From Lamellibrachia satsuma (Eukaryota; Annelida; Polychaeta; Sabellida; Siboglinidae): a DNA stretch of 64,000 nt. Shown here one piece after another: positions 15,995-28,664 of this stretch. Every line of letters starts with the position of its first letter. The stretch's first letter is position 1. Position numbers and translations under genes: made by a program. Under the pieces are notes generated by a model. That model saw only the letters and a program-made list of their open reading frames with translations. It ran no database searches and was not told the DNA's origin. The DNA lies in NCBI GenBank assembly GCA_033239005.1, contig BSQZ01000037.1, positions 1,472,501 through 1,536,500 on the forward strand. Direction: 5' to 3'.

Positions 15995-16367
15995 CTCATC
16001 CGATATGGGATAAGTTCACCGCGCCAGTAGGTCTGTTTATCTAAGTGCAACACGGTGATGCAACACTGGTTTTATGACATTGACTGGTGACATTTAACTG
16101 GAAACATCCAGATCTGGTTTAAGATTACAGTGGTGTTTCTTCTTCATAGTTAGAGAGTACACGACAGGTCTATTCCATTTCCACCTTCCCTGTGTAGGAT
16201 ATTTTATATTATTGGCACAGATACCAGCCTGAAGGGAACAAAGGCTTTTAATGTCTTTTCCGATAGACACATGCAAAGTGGGGACCCAAGTCTTGAAACG
16301 GGTGGAACTGAACAACAGTCCTCCTATTCGACAGTCGGGCGCTCTAACCATTAGACCACCGCTCCCC
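15995..16367 (-). repeat. tRNA-headed SINE in intron 1 of GNMT unit 3
   Basis: This is the paralogous copy of 6815-7187. The minus-strand head reads GGGGAGCGGTGGTCTAATGG then TTAGAGCGCC. Because both copies lie at the same intronic place with the same orientation, insertion came before duplication of the unit. Unit 3 has about 490 bp between the common intron block ending near 15,500 and the SINE that unit 2 lacks. Confidence 0.55.
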
Positions 16368-17296
16368 ACATCACAAGTCTAAGAGGAATGTTCTTTTGGC
16401 TTTAGTCAAACACTGCAACGTGTTAAATCACGCAGAGTATTTCTTTAACATAAACAGCAATATGTCATCCGGCCTTGTCACCCTCTTCCTGCGGCCTTGT
16501 TGTTACCTCCTCCGTGTATTGTTGTCACTTCATATTGTCGTGTAGTCACGCTCTTCCTACGGTCTTGTTGTAACATCCTATTGTATCGTTTTAACGCTCT
16601 TGTACAGTGTTGTTGTCGCTAACGCACACTGCTGCTGCTGTTGTTGCCGCTCTCTGCTACGTTCTCTCAACACACTTATGTCATTCTAACGCACTCTTTG
16701 TAGAGTTGACTCCGTGATGTTGCTCGAAGAAGGTTTCAACGTCAGCACGGATGCCAGTGACAAGATGCTAAAGTACGCGTTGAAAGAACGTTGGCGCAGG
16801 CGGAAGGAGGAAGTTTTTGACAAATGGGGTAATTATAAAGAATGTACCCTTCGAAATATTAATAGCAAACACAAAACTGAAGTCTGCTACAAAACAATAT
16901 GAATCGAAACTTGTTAAACTAGTCAAACAAGAAAGAACATGACGCCTGCACATATTCGGTTTATTAAACAAGAGATGAGAGTAAACTTGCATGAACCAAA
17001 CACGTGCTGTCCAATTGATGCGCCAATGCACTCGTCACTTTAATGGGTTCAACTAACACAAGGAAAGTCGAAATACTTATTCTCAGGAGCTTCGAATTAG
17101 TTGGACGAAATCACTTGCTCATATAGTGCAAATACTTAATCTTTTAATCTTTTTAAAATCTTCTTAACGACTTACATTTACGAAATGACGAGCGCACACA
17201 GAGGGGATGTAACTAGCTAATTGTTCGACAATAGCCAATTTATCGATCCGAATTAGTGCGGTTAGCATGGACAATTAAAATGAAGACAAGGCGGTG

Positions 17297-17447
17297 TGTG
17301 CGTGCGTGCGTGCATGTGTGTGCGTGCGTGTTTGTGTGTGCGTGCGTGCGTGAGTGTGTGTGTGTGTGCGTGTTTGTGTGTGTGCGCGCGTGCGTGCGTG
17401 TGTGTAAGTGTGTGTGTGTGTGTGTGTGTGTTTGTGCGTGCGTGTGC
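17297..17447. repeat. GT/GCGT-rich tract in intron 2 of GNMT unit 3
   Basis: Tandem GTGC, GTGT and GCGT words. Unit 1 has a shorter version at about 250-340. A second GT run is at 17,808-17,870, just before exon 3. These are simple repeats, not coding. Confidence 0.85.
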
Positions 17448-17803
17448 GATTTTGCGTTCGTTCGTCCTTTCACGCGTTCATGCGTCCGTCTGTGCGAACG
17501 TATCCACTGTATATTTGTTTTGAAAACAGGCGTCAGCGAAAACCCAGTTCTTACGAGATCTGTACATGTCGTCGATTTCCCGATGAGATCCGCTGTTTCT
17601 TCAACCAGTGTTGTCCATTTTATATTTGAATACAGCTGGTGCAGCTTTATTGCTGCACTGTGTGATCACCACGTGCACTCTCTTTGAATGTTGACCAGGT
17701 CTTAATGCCGACAACTGTTGTTTTGCAGTTTATTAACTACACTGGTCAGACGAAGGTTGAGAACACAAATGTGTATGTGTGTGCGCTCGTGCGTTTATGC
17801 GTG

Positions 17804-17839
<36 letters not shown>

Positions 17840-18342
17840 TGCGTGCGTGCTTGCGTGCGTGAGCGTGTGTTTATGTGTGCAACGTCTGGACTCTGAGCGA
17901 AATGGAGTCTTTCTCTTTCCCATAATGTAATTATGCGTATTTAGTAAAAACATGTTGTTTCAGTAATAGAAGAAGCGGACTGGATGTCTCTCTCGGATGA
18001 CCTTAGCGACGTTGATGGTGTTCCCGAGGGAGGGTTCGACGCCGTGCTGTGTATGGGCAACTCATTCTCCCACTTGCCCGACTTTGAAGGTACACTGCAC
18101 ATCCAGAAAGTGGCGCTGTCGAACTTCCGGGACATTATGAAGCCGGGAGGAATCCTCGTCGTTGACCATCGCAACTTCGATGACATTCTGACCACCGGCT
18201 ACGCTCCGGCTAATAATATATACAACGTTGTGAGTGTGCTGTTGGGCATTTAATACACGGTAGTGAACGTTTATACATTCGACTACACTCTCGACATCCC
18301 GAAGTGCAAAACCGGAACTGGAAACGGTCTTACGAAAGACGG

Positions 18343-18720
18343 GTAGGTGCAGCGTGCAATCGGAAACTCTGGTCACGGGATTTCATTTTCGTGGCACAAA
18401 CTACTATCTCTTGTTAATGATACGACATGGATGTAGAAATATTTCGCTTCTAAAACCATGTTGTCCCCGTCAACGAAATGATACTTAGTCATAATACACA
18501 CATTGTTACCAATCCATATTGTATTCAGTTAGTATCCGCTAGAGGCTGTGTGTACATAAATATTTATTAAATTGGTATTCTCGCTTATCCGACTCTCGCT
18601 CGGCTTCGTGAATCCGCCGAGAAACTAGTCTGGCATCAGAGGCGTTGTTGTTACCTTCTGTCACCACTTCGTTTGGTGTAGGCGTTCCTTTGAAGCGCCA
18701 TTAGCCAATCAGCATCAGTA
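18343..18720 (+). other. GNMT unit 3, start of intron 4
   Basis: This aligns with 1336-1720 and 8636-9020 (for example tccgctagaggctgtgtgta near 18,534). It stops at 18,720, where the tail of a LINE begins. The intron sequence resumes at about 32,903 with roughly 50 bp of overlap, so the two sides are not a simple clean insertion. Confidence 0.7.
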
Positions 18721-21700
18721 TTTGAATGAATGAATGAATGGATTTATTCAATAAAAACACATTTGCATAATTCATACAGTACATAACACTAATTGAATTT
18801 GTCGAAAAATGGTAAAAAGAAGTGTAATACTTATAATGTTTACCCTTTTAGTAATTTAACATATCTAGAATAAAATACTTGATTGAACGTATAACTACTG
18901 TATTCATTAGAGTGCCATTATTGTCAAGATTCAAAGTACAAGAACACAATTTACATGTATATTCATAGCAGGACAAGAAAATATTGGAACATGAATTGAA
19001 AACCTTAATAACAAACTAAATAACAATCTACAATACTTCTAAAATTGTTACATTATACTGATCATTAATTTTGTTTACACTAAGATGATAAACACAATAA
19101 CTGAAGTTATTAATTTTCTACAAGAAATGGTTAAGAACTTAACACATAACTAGTCAATACTTTGTCTGTATAATACTTCTTGAACTGATGAAAGCTTCAG
19201 CAACTAATCAATGAACTATCGAGGGCATTCCACAGTGTTACTCCTTTAACAGATATACACATGCTTTTTAAACTGGTACGTGCATATTTTTGTATAAAAT
19301 TACATTCCTGTCGGGTTGAATAAACTGATTCATATATGCTAAAAAAACTGCTGTACATCCAGTTGTAATAAGTTGTGAAATGCTTTATACATGATAATTG
19401 CAGTTTTTAATTCCACTATATATGGCACTTTAAGAATGTGCACATTATAAAATAGCATAGTTGTATGGTCCAGTCTCTTGGCACCACAAAGTAACCTTAT
19501 AACCCTTTTCTGTAATATAACTAAACATTGAACATTTGTTGCATATATGTTGCCCCATTCTTCAGCACAATACATAATATACGGCAAGAAAAGAGAGTAG
19601 TACAAAATATGCATACCACGTACAACAATCTGGAAGCTCGCTCTGTACATAACAGCACAGCTCTTTGAAAGTTTTGATTTTACTAAACAAATATGATTTT
19701 TCCAGTTTAATTTATCATCAATCATAACACCCAAAAATTTAGTGACATTTACTCTATTTATTGTTTCTTTATTTATCTTAACAGAAATATCAACAGTCAA
19801 TTTGCGATTCTCCAAAAAACATGTAATTAGTTTTCGTTACATTAAGAGACAATCGATTTACAGAAAACCACACCTGGAGTTGATCCAATCCAGTATTTAT
19901 CATTCTAACAAGTCCATTTAATGCACTATGACAACATAATAAATTTGTATCATCAGCGAATAGAATTAATTTAAACACTTTTGATACTTTATAAATGTCA
20001 TTGATGCATATAACAAAAAACTTTGGACCTAAAATAGAGCCCCGAGGAACACCACAAGATGCATTTAGTATTTCTGAGTCACAATTATTAAAATTAACAA
20101 ATTGTTGTCTATTTTCTAAATAACTCAGTATCCATTTATGTGCAACACCACGCACACCATAGAAATGTAATTTTTTTAGCCAATATATCATGATCAACAA
20201 TGTCAAAGGCTTTCTTAAGGTCAACAAATACACCAATAGCATACTTGTTATTATCAAGTGAACTTGTAATTTCTTCTACTAATTCTAAAAGAGCATGAGT
20301 AGTTGACATATTAGACCTAAAACCATATTGACTTGGACTGAGTATGTAATTTTTTTTGAGGAATTTGTCCATCCTGTTATTATATAATTTTTCCTGAATT
20401 TTCAAGAATTGAGGTAACAATGATATTGGCCTGTAATTTGTAAATACATTATTTTCACCGCACTTAAAAAGTGGAACAACTTTGGCAATTTTTATTTTGC
20501 TTGGAAATACACCCGTTTGAAAAGATACATTACATATGTGACCAAATGGCTTAACTATTTTTGTAATTACATTTTTAATTAGGCTCATGTTAATATCAGT
20601 GTATTCGGTTGACTTTTTATTTTTAAAATTTTTTACCGTTCTAATAATTTTTTGGTCATCAACAGGACTTAGAAACATAGTATGATCAACTTTGCCTTCC
20701 ACGTAATCATAGAGTAATACATCTTTTTCAGGTATTGAAATATTCTTTGCTAAGTTAGGGCGAACATTTGTAAAAAAAAAATATTAAATCCATTAGCAAT
20801 ATCCTCCTTTTTTGAGATTTGCTTTTTATTTTTTTATAAAATATTATGGGTATGTCGGCTTATTATACTGTTTATTAATTACATTATTTAATATTTTCCA
20901 AGTTTCTTTATCGTTTGTTCTCTGTTTTTCTAACAAAGTGCTATAGTAGTTTTTTCAGTAAATCTTAATATAGATGTTAGTTTGTTTTTGTAAGTTTTGT
21001 ATTTCTGTTCTGCTTCAGCAGATTTCGATATAATTAATGCTTTGTATAACTTATTTTTCTTCACACAAGCACATTTTAAACCTTTGGTGAACCAAGGTTT
21101 GTTGCTGGTGTAACTCTTCCTGTTTATCTGTGACTCTAGTAGGCTTATCAATTAATGGATAAAGACCCAAACTGTACATTATGTCTAGAAATGTTTTGGT
21201 ACTATTATGACTCTCATGTTTTAGCAAATCTATGTTAAAATCTCAACACACAAATATTGTTTTAATGCATTTAGCTTCATTCAAAATATGTTCTATGTTT
21301 TCACAAAATATATCTAAGTTCGACCCTGGTGTACGTACAGCTGACTACAACATTTGTGTGGTTCTTTATGGTTAATTCCACAATAACGCATTCAAAAATA
21401 TTTTCTACTGCAATTGATTTAGTTTCCACCATTTTGCATGAAAATTCCTTATTTGTGTATATAGCAACACCACCACCCCTTCGGATTTCCCTGGTGACAT
21501 GATAAGCATCATAACTGTTTATATTAAAATCATCGATTAAATCTGGATCAGTCCATGTTTCAGATATAGCGATTATATCAAATTGAAGATTAAGTTCTAG
21601 TATATAGTGTTTAATCTTTTGAAAGTTTGTTTTTAGACATCTTGCATTAAAATGTATAAAGGATAATCCATTAACTTTACTGATTTTCTCAGTGAATTGC

Positions 21701-22265
21701 AACTATGTGTATTACTGACATTTTGATGATAGATTATTATAAAAATTGTTTTCTGGGTCAATATAATTCCCAAAATCATAGGGATTATAATCTGAATACT
21801 TAAATGAGTCGAAATTAAATTGTGAACAGTTATCTATTAATTTATAAATGTCATAGTTGACTTCAACAGAAGAATTTTCAAATATAATTTCAATACCACT
21901 AATAATTTGAAATGGAAAAACTTCGTAACATGATGTACAACGATAATTTATATTTTTACAGCGGATTAACCTGTATTGTTTTGATGTTATTTTTGCACAC
22001 CGTTTATGAAAAATGCCTCACATAGCTCACATTTTACGGCATAGTTGTGTAATATTTGATTACACATGAGACATGAGTCTAATTGTACACGAGTATTAGC
22101 CATTACAATAATATGTGATAATATTTCGTGGGAACATTACCAATAGTGCAATATAAGAAACACGATAATAAAGCAAAATGCAAAAAAGTGTCCACATAAT
22201 TGTCCTCACAACACGCATGATCTTCATGGATTGTGGGTGAACTGTCTGTACTAGTGCAGCCATCT
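18721..22265 (-). mobile_element. Non-LTR retrotransposon with PHD, endonuclease and RT (CR1/L2 group)
   Basis: The element reads on the minus strand. One broken ORF runs from the ATG at 22,103 to about 19,339. It begins with a Cys-rich PHD-like finger (CLMCNQIL, then CELC, and later CTSC in a shifted frame). Next is an APE-type endonuclease (HFNARCLKTNFQKIKHYI, ISETWTDPD, RRGGGVAIYT; 21,702-21,301). The reverse transcriptase follows (YRPISLLPQF, DLKKAFDIVDH, GVPRGSILGP, LFADDTNLL; 20,702-19,790) and a C-terminal domain ends at 19,339. Several frameshifts separate the parts, including a one-base loss in the PHD finger. The 3' end is an ATTC repeat (gaatgaatgaatg on the plus strand at 18,724). 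Its 5' end abuts the 3' tail of a CR1 element. The clade within the CR1/L2 supergroup is uncertain. Confidence 0.85.
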
Positions 22266-25200
22266 TAGAATTTGTTAATAAGATTTAACAAGATTGCCAT
22301 CCCAAGCAATAAGTTCCAGATGGCATGTGGACAAGGAAGCCATTGGCTTATCGAGAGTCGAACAATTTTATGTTATGTGCAGCCCGTCTTTATTAAATAT
22401 CTGTCAGTTCTATTGTTAAACATACGCACATTACTAGCATTGACACAATCATTTGGCAGTTTATTCCATTCATTTATCACCCTCTGTGAGAAAGAGTACT
22501 TTCTTATGTCCAACCTACACTGCTCCTTAACTAATGCTGCTTTTTGTCCTCTGGTTCTACTGCCTTCTTTAAGTTTGAAGAACATATTCCTATCAATTTT
22601 TATGACCATTTAACTAATTTATCTAGATCATCCTGTAAACTTTGTTTATCTGTATCATTAGTGACTTTTCTGAATACTTTTGTGTCATCTCCAAATGTGA
22701 GTACTTTGCTAGATGGAACTGGAAGTGAGCTGATATCTTCTGTAGTAAAAACTGAGCTGAAATACTCATTCAGGACCTCTGCCATTTGAAACCCATCTTA
22801 AATTATGTTTCCCCTGTTGTTTTTCTCTTTACTCCTTACATAAGCATATAAACGCTTTCTATCATTTTTATATTACCTGCCAATTTTTTTAAGGGTTCTT
22901 TTAGATTTTCTAACTTCAGTTGTTGCTAGGTTAAGTTCCTATTTGTAATTTGCATAGTCTTCAACCTTTCTGGTACGCATATAAACCCTCCACATAGTTT
23001 GCTGAAACATTGTTTCTAATAGCTTCTTTAGACACGTGTTTCTTTCTAGACCGTTTTATTTGTTTTTTCAAGGTAACAAATTTATCGATGATACTCTCAA
23101 TTTCATATTTTAGAATATTCCAACATTCAATTGTCGTCTTATTCATCAGCATGTTATTCCAATCTAGCTTTGCTAAGTATTTTCTCACATCTTTATAGTT
23201 TTGTGGACGTTTCTAATATACGCTTTTTTATTTTTACTTTATGATTTTATATTGATGTCAAAATGTATTTGATTGTGGTCACTGTTACCCAAATGGTTCA
23301 TGAATGTTTACATTGTCCACGAATTCTTTTTGTGATGATGAAACTATATATAATTCATTTTGTCCCCTGGTTGGATCTAGCACGTGCTGAGTAAGGAAGG
23401 TCTTCTGAATTAAAATTTAAATTGTTGGTCCTCACCCCATGTACTCTCTAGATATTTCCATTGTATGTGTCCATGGTTAAAATCTCCTATTACTATCTTC
23501 CTTTATATCGTTTTGTATTTTGTGTTATCCTCTTCGTTGATGTTTGGACTTCGATAAACTAATACAATAGTTAATTTTGAATTTCCTGAAACTATTTTGC
23601 ACCAAACAGCTTCATCTTATTCTGCTTCACTTTGTAATTTTATTTCGTCAGCCTGAATAGGTTCTTTAACATATAAATAAAATAACTCCCCCTCCACTTC
23701 TTCCTATTCGATTTCTCCTTAATATTACGTATCCTGTCAATCCTAACTCAGTATATGTTATGTCTGTGTTGGCCCATGATTCGGTAATACCAATTATGAG
23801 GGTCAATATCTTCTACCATAAAGTTTAATTCGTTTTTCTTATTTACTATGCTCCTAGCGTTTAAACACACGGATCTACAACGTGCTTTTTCTGACATTCT
23901 GTTATTGGTTTATCTGTACTAGTGGCCTCCAGTCCTGCTATGTAACCCCCTGCGCTTCTAGTTTAAATAGTGTTTATACCCTGATGATGTTTAATGTTGA
24001 TAACTTGCTGATGCCTAATGGCAGAAACCTGAGCGTGTTTGCTACAGGAACACATAAAGAGTAACTGTTGTTACAGGTCATTTAATAAATGCATCATGAT
24101 AATAAAATACATGTATCGATGAAAAATAGCTGGTACAAATATGTTCATCGAGAAAAATATCATTCATGTAAATCGAAGAGATATAGCTTAATCACCAATA
24201 CAAACTAGCTCATCGAGAAAAGCAATTATTAATTGACATGTAAAAGTAGCAAAGGTGGGGCGATCATTTATCCCACCAGGCCTCCAATACGGGAGGCCCC
24301 AAACCCCACCCAGCCCTTGCAGGAACCGACGATGTTTTCTACCCTCTCAGTTATCGCGTCTATTTTGGCCCCAGTCAAGCAAACTACCACGTCATCTCCC
24401 TAGTTTAAGACTCTGTCGGTCTTCCTAACTATTGAGACCCCCACAAATACCTTCGCTCTCTTTCTCACTGCCTCGGAATAGCTCTTCCTATGGATCCCCT
24501 CCATTACATTCTGTCCTGCAGTTTTGTCACTTGGTGGCAGACTTTTATCAGGTTCTCTCTCACTCATCAACCAGTCACCTTTCCCTCCCTTCGCCTGGCT
24601 AACTTGCGCTCCCGTCGCCTTCACCCTGACACCTTCCCTCCCGTCTCCCTCAATCCCACCGCCTTAACTATCGTCTACCCCCCCCCCCCCCCGACTCCTT
24701 CGCTACTGTCTCACCCACTCCCCTTTCCTTCGATCCATTTGTCTTCCTCCCATTTCTTTCCTTCTCGTCTCATTTCCTCCCTAATCCCTACGTCCCGTCT
24801 CCTTACGTCCTGTGTCCCTACGACCAGTCACCTTACCTCCTCTCAGCCTCCTCCCAAGTGAGCCCTCCTTAGCGTCGCTCTCTCGTCGTCTTCCCCCACT
24901 TTATCATCTACTCTCCACCCACCAGAACTACTGGCACAACCCGCCTGCTCCCTTCCCACCACAGCCACAACGAGCCGCCTCAGCTGTGCTAACCCCACCT
25001 GAAGTTCCTTCATCCTTGTACATCCCCTACACTCAAAACTAAAACTATCCGCCTGAACCTCAGTCCAGGACTTCTCACACCCGGACTTGACGAAGTCCAC
25101 CCAGTTGCAACAACTGCTGCATATTAAATGCCTGGTGGCCTTTACCTGCCGTTTGCACGGCGTCATCCAAAAATTTAGATTTAATCTGATTGCTACATTA

Positions 25201-25797
25201 GCCTTAAATAAGGCTGTTTTTTGTTCAAAAGAACATTTTAGGCTAATATACTTGCTAAATATATATTTTCTACTAAGCTCACAAGAGCAAAGAAAAAGTC
25301 ACTTTATCTAATATATATTTAACGATATTATATTTACGATAGTTTGGTACACCAGTTTAATTCACGACCTGTAAACAAACTCCCCCTTATCGCTCTTTGA
25401 AATTGAGTCCAGGAAAAACACTGCCTCTGTTAACAAAAACAGTTTGTTAATATATGTCTATAAAACAATTGTGTTTATAGTATATGTGTAATAGTAATAC
25501 TTATTCTAACCAATATTCCAATGTGTCTGACTATTCACTATGCTATCTCAATTTTCGAATGGTAAACAACCCTATTAATGTTCACTGGATTCCCTGTCGG
25601 AGTCCGGAACTAACTTACTCTAAAATCCTGCTTCTGACTAATAATAATAAATAAACTGTTTGTCTACAATACGTTTATGTATAATATATATGCAATAGTA
25701 ATATTTATTCTATTCGATATTCCACTTTTTTTGGTAAATTCTCTACACCAATTTGAAGTCGCTGCTGCACCAAGATTTGGGAAGTCCAATTCCAAGT
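22266..25797 (-). mobile_element. CR1-type LINE, internally deleted (left arm)
   Basis: The minus strand, from about 25,800 down, holds a presumed 5' UTR and then an ORF1 fragment (25,166-24,400). This has a PHD-type finger (CSSCCNWVDF, ECRGC), a basic middle part, and the start of the esterase domain (RAKVFVGVSIVRK, where the expected GDS is GVS). The rest of the esterase is replaced by noncoding sequence (about 24,260-23,980). ORF2 keeps a decayed endonuclease and linker. It then jumps from SSLPVPSSK straight to VLTFGDDTKVF, losing most of the RT core, and from DKLVKW to the C-terminal IDRNMFFKLKEGSRTRG. The 3' end is an ATCTTGTTAA-type repeat at about 22,266-22,300. It cannot be autonomous. 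Confidence 0.8.
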
Positions 25798-26565
25798 ATT
25801 GAGAAGTTATACTAAAGTGGCTGTTTTCACTTTTCAGTCGGACAGTTGCATCAATATAATAAAAAGTTAAATTATTTAGTTAATAAGAGTAATTAGCTAA
25901 TATTCCGTTACAATATAAACCCCACTCTGCATCCAGGCGAACACGTGTGCGACAAACGGCGGCGCCACAGCGCGGAGCGTGGATAATCGAGGCTATGACA
26001 TTGAATTATCAGCCAGTAAAAATAGTGGACTCACCCTGGGCCAAAACAGTTGAAAGTTTCGCAAAAACAGTATCGCCACAGTTGTTTGATAACACTTCTC
26101 CTGGCACATGTTAATATCCACTACAATCCTTCATTAGCTTTCTTTTTTTATGGCGCAAGTGTACGCAATACACAGTTAGCATTTTCATAATTTTTCTAAA
26201 ATATTGAAATCTCACAAATCAATTATTGTTTTATTTTACAAGGTGACAAATGGTTAAACAAATCAGCACAAATAAAAAACACCATTATAACATAATAGTT
26301 TAAAAATCAATATAAACAAATCCCAACTTTATTATTATCAGTTCGATTTATCATTATCAGTTAAACATAAGACGTGTTTTAAAAATGATTAGCATAATCT
26401 TAGTGTGAAAACTTACCTTTAATAAAATAGTTGATGTTGTTTTAAAACAGGCCGTATTTTCAACAGACTAACTGAAATATTAATGTTTGATAATTATTAG
26501 GTTACTGGTAGAAATTCACATTTACCATCTAGACATTTTAATGCATTAAGTAAACACGTTGAAAC
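25798..26565 (+). other. GNMT intron 4 segment in left arm
   Basis: This aligns with 1725-2410 and 37,300-38,010 in plus orientation (for example ccatctagacattttaatgc near 26,524). It breaks off at about 26,565 before any exon 5. It shows that the CR1 of the arms inserted into GNMT intron 4. Confidence 0.7.
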
Positions 26566-27191
26566 ACGATCCAAACGAGCAGTGGAAGAGAGTAAGGCCA
26601 AGTAAACTATATGTTTGGCTCTTAACTCAGAGCGGTACTCGGTGATTATAGCAGGATGGAGGGGAACAAAGTCCATGCTATATGAAATGAGGAACTGTCA
26701 AACTAGTGTGTGATTTAAAACAACAAATTCAATAAGTAATACATTAAGTTTCCACAAACCAATATGCCTTTTATTACATTTAATATACATGTGTCTGAAA
26801 TATGTACGGCTAATTTTTTAATTAAAATTATATATCGTATATTAATAAAATAAAACTACTGATGCGTTCATAAAATATGAAATTAATATTACAAATGCAC
26901 ATTAATATAAACACATTATTCACTATATAACAAGCGTACCATTTAACTAGCAACAGTGTTATTGGTCATTGCTCACAATTGATAGGATACCAAGTATCGT
27001 AATGTTTGTAACATATATAAGTATGTGAATATTGATCATAAACCCGCAAGGAACCGCCAACGTTGAGTCTGCAAGGGCAGCTGACTCCGAGAACAGACGG
27101 CACCGAGCGCATGTCCGCTTGCGTTGGTTCACTAAAACAAGATAATTATCGGCATCCATGTGTCAACACTTGGCCTTGTTTGGTCCTCAAA
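26566..27191 (-). other. Inverted-repeat spacer: GNMT 3' flank in minus orientation
   Basis: From about 26,680 to 27,191 the sequence is the reverse complement of the 3' flank at 9814-10,560. The first 115 bases (26,566-26,680) match nothing else seen here and mark the breakpoint of the inversion or inverted duplication. Confidence 0.65.
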
Positions 27192-27384
27192 CTAGACCTC
27201 TCTAGAAGCGTGTTTCGCAGACTTCTCGGCGACGTGGATGTAATAGCCCGGTTTCTGAACACGACCGAGCGTCTGAAAGTCGCCGTGGACCGAGTGAGCA
27301 CAGTCTTCGCCGAATACACCCTTCAGTAGGTCCGAGAACTCTGCCAGCCGGTGCGGGTAGTAGGTCAGACGAAAGTGGTATTTT
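27192..27384 (-). pseudogene. GNMT: Orphan GNMT exon 5 (minus strand)
   Basis: After a tgttgtag acceptor (27,385 and above, minus strand) the exon encodes KYHFRLTYYPHRLAEFSDLL and continues with KGVFGEDCAHSVHGDFQTLG, HVAEKSAKHA and a TAG at 27,192-27,194. The C-terminus is two codons longer than in units 2 and 3 because the usual ACA-TAG reads AGA-GAG-GTC-TAG. The exon is fully open, with a normal acceptor, and is contiguous on its 5' side with inverted intron 4. No upstream exons accompany it on the minus strand within the window. Confidence 0.85.
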
Positions 27385-28664
27385 CTACAACAGGAATCAG
27401 TGTTAAAAATTGTACTACTAATTATTTACTACAGTCTAATTTACGGGTAGGCTTAATGTACACAAATGTTGGAGATAATTACTGGGGGTGACAGTGATGG
27501 CTAGGTGGTGACGTAACCGATATTATAGTTTTATTTTGAAATGTATGCGAAGAAACGTGCACAACTACGAACATGTATTTTTCTGAGTTGCGTAATCTAT
27601 ACGTCAAACGTCCACATAAGTTCACTCGTAATATCCCCACATTTGGAATCTGGGGAGTTAATTTTTGTTTAGTGTACTAATCATCACCAACCCCCCCACG
27701 GGCACGCTTATCAGATTATGAGGGAACAAACATGAAGGGTAAAAAAATTATTTTATAATATACATATCAACAATGCTTTTAAGACGCTATGTCACGTGAT
27801 CGCTATGGTGATGAGCTTTGTTACGTCACAGTTGGAGACCATGTTACTTTTGATAAAAAAAACTCACATAGTAGGTTTGTCTTAGTAGTTTAGTACCTTC
27901 AACGAGTTTACTTAATGCATTAAAATGTCTAGATGGTAAATGTGAATTTCTACCAGTAACCTAATAATTATCAAACATTAATATTTCAGTTAGTCTGTTG
28001 AAAATACGGCCTGTTTTAAAACAACATCAACTATTTTATTAAAGGTAAGTTTTCACACTAAGATTATGCTAATCATTTTTAAAATACGTCTTATGTTTAA
28101 CTGATAATGATAAATCGAACTGATAATAATAAAGTTGGGATTTGTTTATATTGATTTTTAAACTATTATGTTATAATGGTGTTTTTTTATCTGTGCTGGT
28201 TTGTTTAACCATTTGTCACCTTGTAAAATAAAACAATAATTGATTTGTGAGATTTCAATATTTTAGAAAAATTATGAAAATGCTAACTGTGTATTGCGTA
28301 CACTTGCGCCATAAAAAAAGATAGCTAATGAAGGATTGTAGTGGATATTAACATGTGCCAGGAGAAGTGTTATCAAACAACTGTGGCGATACTGTTTTTG
28401 CGAAACTTTCAACTGTTTTGGCCCAGGGTGAGTCCACTATTTTTACTGGCTGATAATTCAATGTCATAGCCTCGATTATCCAGGCTCCGCGCTGTGGCGC
28501 CGCCGTTTGTCGCACACGTGTTCGCCTGGATGCAGAGTGGGGTTTATATCGTAACGGAATATTAGCTAATTACTCTTATTAACTAAATAAGAGTTAACTT
28601 TTTATTATATTGATGCAACTGTCCGACTGAAAAGTGAAAACAGCCACTTTAGTATAACTTCTCA

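Larger units (their letters stand above)
21567..26565. repeat. Left arm of a 5-kb inverted repeat
   Basis: It is the reverse complement of 27,900-32,899. Paired landmarks (22,272 with 32,203; 24,400 with 30,056; 25,166 with 29,293) sum to about 54,460 throughout, so the arms are colinear. They are not identical: there are scattered substitutions, and a C run of 15 at 24,678 faces a G run of 12 at 29,767. The arm holds the 5' part of the LINE, an internally deleted CR1, and GNMT intron 4. Confidence 0.9.

Noticed and set aside
24490..24861. Pro/Ser/Leu-rich plus-strand ORF, mirrored at 29,598-29,966
   Set aside because: It is antisense to the CR1 ORF1 fragment, whose minus-strand frame has PHD and esterase features. 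Low-complexity composition explains the open frame.
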